From Candidatus Caenarcanum bioreactoricola (lineage in GTDB: Bacteria > Cyanobacteriota > Vampirovibrionia > Caenarcaniphilales > Caenarcanaceae): DNA of 39,440 nt. Position numbers and translations under genes: made by a program. How positions within the stretch are numbered: position 1 is the stretch's first letter; each line of letters starts with the position of its first letter. The stretch spans positions 19,597 through 59,036 of the forward strand of contig MOYB01000004.1 of NCBI GenBank assembly GCA_001899385.1, read 5' to 3'. This document shows positions 23,225 to 30,399 of this stretch, in pieces. The notes under the pieces were generated by a model. The model saw only the letters and a list, made by a program, of their open reading frames with translations. It ran no database searches and was not told where the DNA came from.

Positions 23225-24095
23225 TTGTAGAAACTATTTTAATTCTTTCACTAAAAATATTATCGTCAAGTTTTTCAACACTATCACTTTCTCTTACAGA
23301 CTTATCTATAAAAACAAATTGTATTTCACTTGCTTTTGAGAATTTTTCTTCATCTGGGAAATATACTGTATTTCCATATTTTATAGAACTATCTTTAGGA
23401 GTAGGTACTACTATAAAACTTCCCAATTCTTTTGTTTCCCAAAAAACATTACCTTGAGCATCAAAAAATCTTGCTCCTACTTTCTTTCTTTTATGAATAT
23501 TGCCTTCATTTTCATATTTAAAATTATAAGAAAACTTTAATTTACCACTATCATCTTTATTTTTCTTTACTTCAAAATCTTTAAATTTAATATTTGCATA
23601 TAAAGAAGATTCTGGACCTTTTCTTATATAAGTACCTACTTGCATTTCTTTATTTACATTTAAACCCATACGATATTGTTTATTATTAGAACTAAATTCT
23701 TTTCTATCCGCAGATATTTCAAGCATCTTAAGAAAAAGTTTATATTCTTTATTCTCTACATCAAAAGGTAAAGAACAAGCAATTCTTACTTTTCTTTTTT
23801 GATCTGGTAAAAGTGTAAATTGCATAGGTGTTATTTTTATATATTGTGTTATTTGTTCTTGTTCTTTTTCTGTTGCAATTATACGTCCATCTTTATCCAT
23901 ATCCCATTCACCGAGACTTAATTGAAGTCTTACTGGTTTATTCATAGGATTTGAAATTTCAACAGAAGTTGCTCCCATACCAGCAGGGGCATCTATAACT
24001 ACAATTGTTGGACTAAAAAGAAATTCAGAAAAAGCTCTTTCAGAGAATAACATACAAAAAATAAAAGATAATAAAAAAGATAATATTTTTTTCAT
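23217..24095 (-). CDS. PapD-like periplasmic chaperone
   Basis: A signal peptide (residues 1-23) is followed by a PapD-like immunoglobulin fold. The order of motifs fits fimbrial chaperones: FSPTIVVIDAPAGMGATSVEISNP, then the VRL strand, then ITPMQFTLLPDQKRKVRIAC, which matches the conserved PxxxxLxPxxxQxVRV turn. The C-terminal part is less typical. Chaperones of this type hold pilin subunits for an outer-membrane usher, but no usher or pilin lies in the window. It is the first gene of the operon, so it may serve an unusual secreted substrate. Confidence 0.8.
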   Translation of the reverse strand: MKKILSFLLSFIFCMLFSERAFSEFLFSPTIVVIDAPAGMGATSVEISNPMNKPVRLQLSLGEWDMDKDGRIIATEKEQEQITQYIKITPMQFTLLPDQKRKVRIACSLPFDVENKEYKLFLKMLEISADRKEFSSNNKQYRMGLNVNKEMQVGTYIRKGPESSLYANIKFKDFEVKKNKDDSGKLKFSYNFKYENEGNIHKRKKVGARFFDAQGNVFWETKELGSFIVVPTPKDSSIKYGNTVYFPDEEKFSKASEIQFVFIDKSVRESDSVEKLDDNIFSERIKIVSTNE

Positions 24096-24225
24096 AAATA
24101 AAAAAGATAATTTAGTTTTAGTTTATAAATTATTCCACAGAGCTAAAGAAGATTTAACAAAAACATCTTTTAAAAGAAGGTATAAATATGTTAATCTAAA
24201 ATTAAAATATGAGATAATTAAACTC

Positions 24226-24624
24226 ATGAAAAAATTAATAATATTTATATTATGTCTATTAAGTATTAGTGCTTATGCAGAAGAAGATCCTTGTCTTGAT
24301 TTTCTTTTAAATAATGCAGAGATTAATTTAAACAAAGAACAAAAATCTGAAATTTCAAATATAAAAAAATTACTTTATTCTGAAATTTCATCAAAACAAC
24401 AAAATTTAAGTACTGAAGAAAATAAATTAAAATCTCTTCTAAGAAATGATGATGCAACAGATGCTGAAATTACTACAACTAAGAAAAAAATAGAAGAACT
24501 TCAATCTTTTATTTCTTCAAAAAAAGTTAAATATTGGCAAGATGCAAAGAAAATTTTAAATGCAACACAATCTGAAAAATTAAGAGAATTAAGATTTAAG
24601 CAAAATATTTCTTGTAAAAATTAG
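24226..24624 (+). CDS. Spy/CpxP-like periplasmic protein
   Basis: A signal peptide (residues 1-18, ending AYAEE) precedes a helical protein with two LTxxQ-like motifs: LNKEQKSEI near residue 36 and LNATQSEKL near residue 117. This spacing is that of the Spy/CpxP family of periplasmic chaperones or stress sensors. The 132 aa are mostly charged helix. Two cysteines (Cys23 and Cys130) could join the ends. It is transcribed alone, ahead of the phage-like gene by 47 nt. Confidence 0.82.
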   Translation: MKKLIIFILCLLSISAYAEEDPCLDFLLNNAEINLNKEQKSEISNIKKLLYSEISSKQQNLSTEENKLKSLLRNDDATDAEITTTKKKIEELQSFISSKKVKYWQDAKKILNATQSEKLRELRFKQNISCKN

Positions 24625-24671
24625 TTAAATATCTTTTTGTTATAGTCAATAAATAAAAGATAAAAACTATT

Positions 24672-24971
24672 ATGGAAAATATTGAAGAAAGAATTAATAA
24701 AAAAATAAAAGAAAAATTAATAAACTTAGCTAATGAACTAACTGATGAAATAAAACAAAATATAAAAACACAATTTAAAACAAATAAACATTTATTAGAA
24801 TCTATTCAAATTACTTCTAAAAAAGAAGCAAATTCTTTTGAATTTTTTATATCATCTAACGCACCATATGCTAAATATCTGGAATTTGGCACAAGTAAAA
24901 CCTCTGCTAAACCATTTATGAAACCAGCTTTTGAAAAAATAAAATCAAAGTTTTATAGGGATTTCAGTTAA
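24672..24971 (+). CDS. HK97 gp10-like phage tail/head-completion protein, isolated
   Basis: The C-terminal part, APYAKYLEFGTSKTSAKPFM followed by KPAFEK, is the hallmark of the HK97-gp10_like family, phage proteins of the head-tail connection. The N-terminal half is helical. At 99 aa it is slightly short for the family (roughly 110-140). No capsid, portal, terminase or other tail gene lies near, so this is either a prophage remnant or a domesticated copy. Its last 27 nt overlap the convergent pepP gene. The frame is intact, which argues against simple decay. Confidence 0.78.
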   Translation: MENIEERINKKIKEKLINLANELTDEIKQNIKTQFKTNKHLLESIQITSKKEANSFEFFISSNAPYAKYLEFGTSKTSAKPFMKPAFEKIKSKFYRDFS

Positions 24972-26222
24972 AACTTCACAAGCTGAATCTGTTTTTAAAA
25001 GATTGTCTTCTATTCTTATTCCTATACCTAAAAATTCTTTAGGAACTTCATAATCTTCTAAATAAAATTCATTAAAATATATAGCAGGTTCAATAGTAAA
25101 AAGCATTCCTGTTTTTAAAATTTTAGAAGAATTATCTTTTTCTGTATAAAAACCAACATCATGAGTATCAAGTCCTAACCAATGACTTGTTTTATGCATA
25201 AAAAATTTCATATATGATTTTGTTTCTAAAGCTTCATCAAAAGAAGTTTTTAAAATTTTTAAATCAATTAAGCCTTTTATAATTTCTTTTACAGCAACAT
25301 CATGTACTGATTGAATAGTTGCATTTAATTTAAAAGCTTGTTCTTTAGCAGCAATGTTTGCTTTTAATACTATGTCATATATTGCTTTTTGAGCAGAATT
25401 AAATTTTTTTCCAAGAGGAATAGTTCTAGTAATATCAGAAGCATAATATTCATATTCACAGCCTACATCAAGCAATAATAAATCATTTTTTTTCATTTCT
25501 TGATTATTTGCTACATAATGAAGGATAGAAGCATTTTTACCACTAGCAATTATTGGTTCATAAGCATAATTAGCATTTTCTTTTAAAAACATTTTACTGA
25601 ATTCAGCATAAACTTGATATTCATATTTAAAATTATTATTCATACACATTTCTATAATTGTTTTATGTGCATTGCAATTAATTTTTGCAGATTTTTTAAT
25701 TAAATCTATTTCATAATCTTCTTTTATAATACGTAATTCAGAAATCAAATATTCACTATTAATTATTTCTTGACATCTTTTTTGTTTAGCAATTTGTAAT
25801 ATTTTTTTTCTTAAATCTAAATAACTGTTTCCAGCAAAATCAAAATATAATTTTTTAAAATTACAAATATTATTATTTTCAAAGAAATCTTCTAAATCAT
25901 TAAATCTATAAACTTTTTTAATTTCAGTATATTCAGAAGCCCTTTCTAAGCCCAATATATGTCCAGTCCAAATTTCTTTATTTTTATTTCGAGCTTTAGT
26001 AAATAATATTTCATCATAATCATTATTTTTATGTTTTATAATAAGCAAAGCACTATCGTTTTCATTAAGTCCTGTAAGATACCAGAAACTACTATCTTGC
26101 CTAAATCTATATTCTATATCTGAATTTTTATATTGTGTCTGATTTGAGAGTATAAGAATAGAACTTTCAGATTCTAATAAATCAATAAGTTTCTTTCTTC
26201 TATTTTTATAAATTTTATTCAT
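24945..26222 (-). CDS. pepP: Xaa-Pro aminopeptidase (M24B family)
   Basis: Removes N-terminal residues preceding proline. It has an N-terminal creatinase-like domain (residues 1-165; RFRQDSSFWYLTGLNE) and a pita-bread catalytic domain. Metal ligands appear in order: LLDVGCEYEYYASDITRT (two Asp), HKTSHWLGLDTHDVG (His), FTIEPAIYF (Glu) and IGIRIEDN (Glu). At 425 aa it matches PepP. Its 3' end overlaps the phage-like gene by 27 nt. It has a plain AT-rich leader with no Shine-Dalgarno sequence. Confidence 0.95.
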   Translation of the reverse strand: MNKIYKNRRKKLIDLLESESSILILSNQTQYKNSDIEYRFRQDSSFWYLTGLNENDSALLIIKHKNNDYDEILFTKARNKNKEIWTGHILGLERASEYTEIKKVYRFNDLEDFFENNNICNFKKLYFDFAGNSYLDLRKKILQIAKQKRCQEIINSEYLISELRIIKEDYEIDLIKKSAKINCNAHKTIIEMCMNNNFKYEYQVYAEFSKMFLKENANYAYEPIIASGKNASILHYVANNQEMKKNDLLLLDVGCEYEYYASDITRTIPLGKKFNSAQKAIYDIVLKANIAAKEQAFKLNATIQSVHDVAVKEIIKGLIDLKILKTSFDEALETKSYMKFFMHKTSHWLGLDTHDVGFYTEKDNSSKILKTGMLFTIEPAIYFNEFYLEDYEVPKEFLGIGIRIEDNLLKTDSACEVLTEIPIKL

Positions 26223-26474
26223 ATTATATAGATTACTATTATATTAATTATATTTTATATATTAGTCGTAGTATTAGGGAATATAGTAAGTTTATAAGTT
26301 AAAAAAATCTTTGTGATTAAGCTTTAAATCATTATAATTTTTTATTAGTATTGCTTTGGTATTACAGTATTTTTGTTGAAAGTAATAGTTTAAAGAGAGA
26401 AAAATTTTCTAGTTTTATTGTCTATAAACTGTATTGCTTAATAGTTATAAATGTTTAATAAACTTTTATAAGAT
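26223..26474. other. Intergenic stretch, no gene seen
   Basis: These 252 AT-rich bases between pepP and the DUF6471 gene hold no convincing coding frame, tRNA or strong hairpin. They must contain the pepP promoter at the left. Confidence 0.5.
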
Positions 26475-26723
26475 TTAAAAAATAACTTTACTTGGATCAT
26501 CAATTTTTATTTCTTTACATCCAATAACATATAAACATTCAAATAAAAATGTAGCTGAAAATTTTGCTCTATTAATTTTATTTATCAAATTTTTTGGATC
26601 TTCTATGATCCCTATTTCTTTAAGTTTTTCTGCTAATTTACTATAACTGATTTTTCTTCGAACAAGCTCTGCTTTTAATAATCCTTTTATATAATCATTC
26701 CAAAGATCCTCTGTTATTATCAT
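26475..26723 (-). CDS. DUF6471 family protein
   Basis: The 82-aa protein matches my recollection of DUF6471: LKAELVRRKISYSKLAEKL, GIIEDPKNLINKINRAKFS and ATFLFECLYVIG. The layout resembles a small helix-turn-helix domain, with a basic segment in the middle, so DNA binding is plausible though unproven for the family. It is a stand-alone gene with a divergent RHH-like gene on the other side. Confidence 0.83.
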   Translation of the reverse strand: MIITEDLWNDYIKGLLKAELVRRKISYSKLAEKLKEIGIIEDPKNLINKINRAKFSATFLFECLYVIGCKEIKIDDPSKVIF

Positions 26724-26809
26724 TTATATCTAATATAGTTTAACTTCTTTAATTTTATTGTTTAAAAATTTTTAATATAATAAAAACATCAAATTAGATG
26801 TTAATGCAC

Positions 26810-26815
26810 TATAAT
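26810..26815 (+). promoter_or_regulatory. -10 box before the RHH-like gene
   Basis: A perfect TATAAT 30 nt before the TTG start at 26846. The -35 region is not convincing. Confidence 0.35.
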
Positions 26816-26845
26816 TGATATTAGATTTACTTAATTTAAAAAATT

Positions 26846-27067
26846 TTGAAAATTGATAAAAAAGAACAAATAAATATAAGAATAGATCCTGAATTAAATG
26901 AAAGGCTTAATGAAGTAGTTCGTATAACTAAAAGAGTTAATAAAAAGAAAATCAAAAAAGAAATAATTGTAGAAACAGCAATTTTACTTTTAAAAACTAC
27001 GAAATTAAACTTTTTTGAAATAAAAAACAAAGAAAGTTTATTAGAAATTTTGGGGTTAAATATCTGA
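26846..27067 (+). CDS. Small ribbon-helix-helix-like protein
   Basis: A 73-aa basic protein with INIRIDPELNERLNEVV near the start, typical of a ribbon-helix-helix strand followed by helix A, then KKIKKEIIVETAILLLKT as a second helix. RHH proteins are DNA-binding regulators or antitoxins, but no toxin gene follows within 240 bp. The start codon is TTG at 26846; no ATG lies in frame near it. It could also be a CopG-like plasmid-type regulator that has become isolated. Confidence in expression is moderate. Confidence 0.65.
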   Translation: MKIDKKEQINIRIDPELNERLNEVVRITKRVNKKKIKKEIIVETAILLLKTTKLNFFEIKNKESLLEILGLNI

Positions 27068-27295
27068 ACCAATGATTTATGAGATTTAACTTATAACTTC
27101 CCTTCTATAATCATAAAAATCAAATAAATCTTATGAATCATAGTTCAGACTTATTTATTAACAAAAAGTAAAGTATTTATAATTTATAAGTTAAATAAAT
27201 TTAAACAAATTATTGTAGAGACTTATCTAAAGAAATATATAGGGAATTTATGTTAATTTAGGCTTTATTTATTTGGATTATAATAATAATAGAAA
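27068..27295. other. Intergenic stretch with promoter for the 64-aa gene
   Basis: No coding frame or tRNA is seen. Near its right end TATAAT (27279-27284) is followed 12 nt later by an excellent ribosome-binding site, so it is mainly the leader and promoter region of the next gene. Confidence 0.45.
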
Positions 27296-27310
27296 AAAGG
27301 AGGCGCTAAT

Positions 27311-27505
27311 ATGACAATTGCTATTGAGGGTATGAACCAACAAGCTCCTAATGCTGCATTTTTTGCTTCTGGTTTTGGAACAAATAGAGTAAAACAAGAA
27401 CCCCCTCCAATTTTGGGTGGTGATCAAGTTTCTAGTTCTTATAATGTTGCTGAGGGAACTCAACTACCGGGTATCGGTGAAAGATTAAATATAAGAAACG
27501 TTTAG
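27311..27505 (+). CDS. Small conserved-looking protein with strong RBS, function unknown
   Basis: I do not recognise this 64-aa protein. It is rich in Gly, Pro, Gln and Asn, without membrane segments or a signal peptide, and contains PPPILGGDQVSSSYNVAEGT then LPGIGERLN. It is reported as a gene because the leader has a near-perfect Shine-Dalgarno sequence AAAGGAGG (27296-27303) 7 nt before the ATG and a TATAAT box, a combination seen nowhere else in this window. Base composition of the gene is also less AT-rich than its surroundings. It is likely abundant. The stop codon lies in a hairpin shared with the convergent helicase gene. Confidence 0.72.
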   Translation: MTIAIEGMNQQAPNAAFFASGFGTNRVKQEPPPILGGDQVSSSYNVAEGTQLPGIGERLNIRNV

Positions 27506-27516
27506 TATTACTAAAC
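27500..27516. terminator. Palindrome holding two opposed UAG stops
   Basis: GTTTAGT, loop ATT, ACTAAAC forms a perfect 7-bp stem. The plus-strand TAG (27503-27505) ends the 64-aa gene and the minus-strand TAG (27513-27511) ends the helicase. A T-rich run follows on each side, modest on both, so it may act as a weak bidirectional terminator. Confidence 0.5.
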
Positions 27517-29568
27517 AATCTCGTCTTTTATTGGAGATTTATAAATAAGATTATAAGCCTCTTCAGCATTAATTTTTAATTCTTCTGAAATATTAGGACA
27601 AGAATATATTTGCTTTAGAGTAGATGCCCCTTGTTTTAGAATTTTAACTAAATCCCCTTCATCTGATAAATATTTTTTTGTAAAATCCCCCCAATTATTC
27701 ATTGTTGCCCAATCAAAACCTAAACTAAGATGTTTTGTGTTAAAAGGTAAAGAAGCTTTAAATTCAGTAGTTTGTTGCATTGAAATAATTTCTTTCATAA
27801 TAGAATAAATATCTTTCATGAAAAGAACAGTGTTTTCACTAACTGCCCAAGAAAGAAGATCATTTGCTTTTAATTTTCTTAATTCATAAGAAGTTAAAGT
27901 ACAAGCTATTCCACAAAGTTCATAAGGATTCATTTTATCTAAAGCTTTTCTATCTAATAATTCCGCTAAAAATAAAATATTATCTCCTCGAAGTTCTGCT
28001 GCCCATTTACCTTTTTCAGTTAAAAAGAAATCTTTTGTTAAATAACCAAAATGTTCAAGTATTTTAGTTGCTTTTTGAAAATCAGACCATGGAATTTGTT
28101 TTAATTCTTCAATTCGTTTTAATCTTTTTTCTTTCTTTTTCCAACCATGTATATGTTTAATTTCTTCTTCTATCTTTTTTATTTCTTCAAGCTTTTCATA
28201 ACGTGCAAAACTTAAAGTAATAAGCTCTTCTGCTTCTTTAAAAGTACACATTCCAGCTAAATTTAAAACCATTGTGTAATTTGAAGTAAAAGCACTATGA
28301 AGTTCATCTACAGGGGAAGTAATAAGTTGAAAGATTTCTAAAACTCCTTCAAAAGGTGTCTCTATAATAATTGCATAGCCTATGCTGTCAAGTCCACGCC
28401 TACCCGCTCTTCCGGACATCTGTTGAAATTCTGTACCTGTTAAAAGTCTGTGCCCCATATCTATTCTTTTTGATATCTGTGAAATTACTGTAGAACGGGC
28501 AGGCATATTTATTCCGGCAGCAAGTGTTTCTGTTGCAAAAACAACTTTTATTAGATTTAACTGAAATAATCTTTCAATTAAGAATTTAAGTGCAGGTAAT
28601 AATCCTGCATGATGACAGGCAATACCTTCTTTTAAGCTTCTATAATGGGGATGAGTTAATAACCAAGGAATTTCTTCACAAGCTTTTTTTAATTCTTTTT
28701 TTAAAAGTTCTTTTTCTCTTAAATTAAGTAAATTAAGTTTTACAGTTTTATTCCTTTGAATATTAGTAAATTTTTTAAGAGCCTCTTCACAACCTCGACG
28801 ACTAAAAAGAAAATATATACAAGGAAGCATGTCTTTAGTTCTAAGTTCTTGAATTATTTCAGCTATTTTAGGAAAAGGTTTTCCTCCTTTAGTTTTTTTA
28901 TGTTCAAAATGAGTTTTTAATAAAGCTTTTTGTAAATTACCTTTTTTATCAGTTATAGGTTTAAGACCTTCGCGACCAAAAAACATATAATTTAAAGGCA
29001 CAGGTCTTTCATTACTTATAATAAGTTCAGTTTCACCATGAACACTAGTCATCCAATCACATAGTTTTTCTGGATTGCCAATAGTTGCAGATAAAGAAAT
29101 TATTTGAATATCAGAACCAGAATAAATAATGCATTCTTCCCAAACAGTCCCACGATCAGGATCTTTCATGTAATGACATTCATCAAGAACAAGGAAAGCA
29201 GTTCTTTGAAGAATAGGATCTTCTTCTGATTTATAAAGTATATTTCTAAAAATTTCAGTGGTTAAAACTATAATGTCAGCATCTCTATTAATAGAAATAT
29301 CACCTGTAAGCAATCCAACTTTGTCAGAGCCAAATTTTTTGCAAAGGTCTGTAAATTTTTGATTACTTAGGGCTTTGAGAGGACTAGTATAAAAGATTTT
29401 TTTATTTGAAGATAAAGCAAGATTTATAGCATATTCTGCAATGGCTGTTTTACCAGAACCAGTAGGAGCACAAACTAAAATATTTTTACCTTTATTCAGT
29501 GAATCTATTGCTTTTAATTGAAATTCATCTAATTGAAAATCAAATAATTCGTTAATTTCTTTTTGCAG
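27511..29568 (-). CDS. Ski2-like DExH-box RNA helicase, non-standard start
   Basis: An ATP-dependent helicase of the Ski2-like family, probably in RNA processing. The frame is continuous from 29574 and holds Walker A CAPTGSGKT, TSPLKALSNQK (motif Ia), DECH (motif II), SLSATIGN (motif III), then VVFATETLAAGINMP and QMSGRAGRRGLD (motifs V and VI). Motif I lies upstream of the first in-frame TTG (29313), so translation must begin earlier. Between the in-frame TAA (29577-29575) and Walker A there is no ATG, GTG or TTG; a CTG at 29568 or an ATT at 29556 are the candidates. A TATAAT lies at 29598-29593. From CTG the protein has 685 aa, shorter at the C terminus than cyanobacterial relatives. Confidence 0.85.
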   Translation of the reverse strand: MQKEINELFDFQLDEFQLKAIDSLNKGKNILVCAPTGSGKTAIAEYAINLALSSNKKIFYTSPLKALSNQKFTDLCKKFGSDKVGLLTGDISINRDADIIVLTTEIFRNILYKSEEDPILQRTAFLVLDECHYMKDPDRGTVWEECIIYSGSDIQIISLSATIGNPEKLCDWMTSVHGETELIISNERPVPLNYMFFGREGLKPITDKKGNLQKALLKTHFEHKKTKGGKPFPKIAEIIQELRTKDMLPCIYFLFSRRGCEEALKKFTNIQRNKTVKLNLLNLREKELLKKELKKACEEIPWLLTHPHYRSLKEGIACHHAGLLPALKFLIERLFQLNLIKVVFATETLAAGINMPARSTVISQISKRIDMGHRLLTGTEFQQMSGRAGRRGLDSIGYAIIIETPFEGVLEIFQLITSPVDELHSAFTSNYTMVLNLAGMCTFKEAEELITLSFARYEKLEEIKKIEEEIKHIHGWKKKEKRLKRIEELKQIPWSDFQKATKILEHFGYLTKDFFLTEKGKWAAELRGDNILFLAELLDRKALDKMNPYELCGIACTLTSYELRKLKANDLLSWAVSENTVLFMKDIYSIMKEIISMQQTTEFKASLPFNTKHLSLGFDWATMNNWGDFTKKYLSDEGDLVKILKQGASTLKQIYSCPNISEELKINAEEAYNLIYKSPIKDEIV

Positions 29569-29625
29569 TTTCTTTTATGAGTTAATTCTTATATTATACT
29601 TATAGCATGAATATTAATAAAATTT

Positions 29626-30399
29626 ATGCAAGAAAATATTACAGATAAGCTTTTAAATGATTTAAACTCTGTTTTTAATAAAGCAAGAGGATATCAATTT
29701 ACAGAGGAAGAATTAAAAAAATATGAATTAAATCAAGAGAAACATGAATTTATAAGAAAAGCTATTAATTCTACAGCAAAGACCCTTGATAATTCTTTTA
29801 CTCGATTTTTATCTTTTATTCTTAAGCCTATAAATGATTTGTTTGATTCTATAATTAAAATAATTTTAACAGTTTGTGCTTTTATATTTTTTCTTCAGGC
29901 ATCAACTTTTAATTTTCAGGCAGAAAAAAGTCTTAATGAAATTGTTGCTAATGCAGAAAAAGAAAATTCAAAATATACTCAAATAAAAGAAGAAATATTT
30001 AATAAATTAAAAGAACTAGACTTAGATAAAGAAGATATAAAAGAACAAAGGAAAATAATAGCAATTAATGCAGAAAAGAAACAAAAAGAAAATTTAAAAT
30101 GGCTTGAATATAAAAACAAGTCAATAACAACTATTTGGGCGGATTTACCAAAAGATTGGTCTAAAGCACAAGATCTTTTTTATATATATTCTAAAACCTT
30201 TGAATATTATCAAAAGCCTTTGAATTTATTTTTTAGTTTACCGCAAGAAGCTATTATTTATTTTTATGCATTTGTTCAAAGTCTTTGTGTTTTATTTATT
30301 TATATAATTATAAAATCTTTATTAGGCTTTTTAATTGTTTCTAGCTTTAGATCTACTATTTTAAAAAAAGAATTAAGAGAAGCTTTAAAAAAGATTTAA
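29626..30399 (+). CDS. Two-TM coiled-coil membrane protein, unknown
   Basis: The family is not recognised. The 257-aa protein has a charged N-terminal segment (1-72), a membrane helix at about 74-91, a long charged coiled-coil-like region (100-165), and a second hydrophobic region (208-240). The coiled coil would lie between the two membrane passes, on one side of the membrane. It is divergent from the helicase gene (57 bp between starts) and its 3' end overlaps the PrsW-PDZ gene by 4 nt. Confidence 0.78.
   Translation: MQENITDKLLNDLNSVFNKARGYQFTEEELKKYELNQEKHEFIRKAINSTAKTLDNSFTRFLSFILKPINDLFDSIIKIILTVCAFIFFLQASTFNFQAEKSLNEIVANAEKENSKYTQIKEEIFNKLKELDLDKEDIKEQRKIIAINAEKKQKENLKWLEYKNKSITTIWADLPKDWSKAQDLFYIYSKTFEYYQKPLNLFFSLPQEAIIYFYAFVQSLCVLFIYIIIKSLLGFLIVSSFRSTILKKELREALKKI

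Noticed and set aside
29313-29315. TTG as start of the helicase
   Set aside because: It would remove Walker A and motif Ia, both of which lie upstream in the same open frame.
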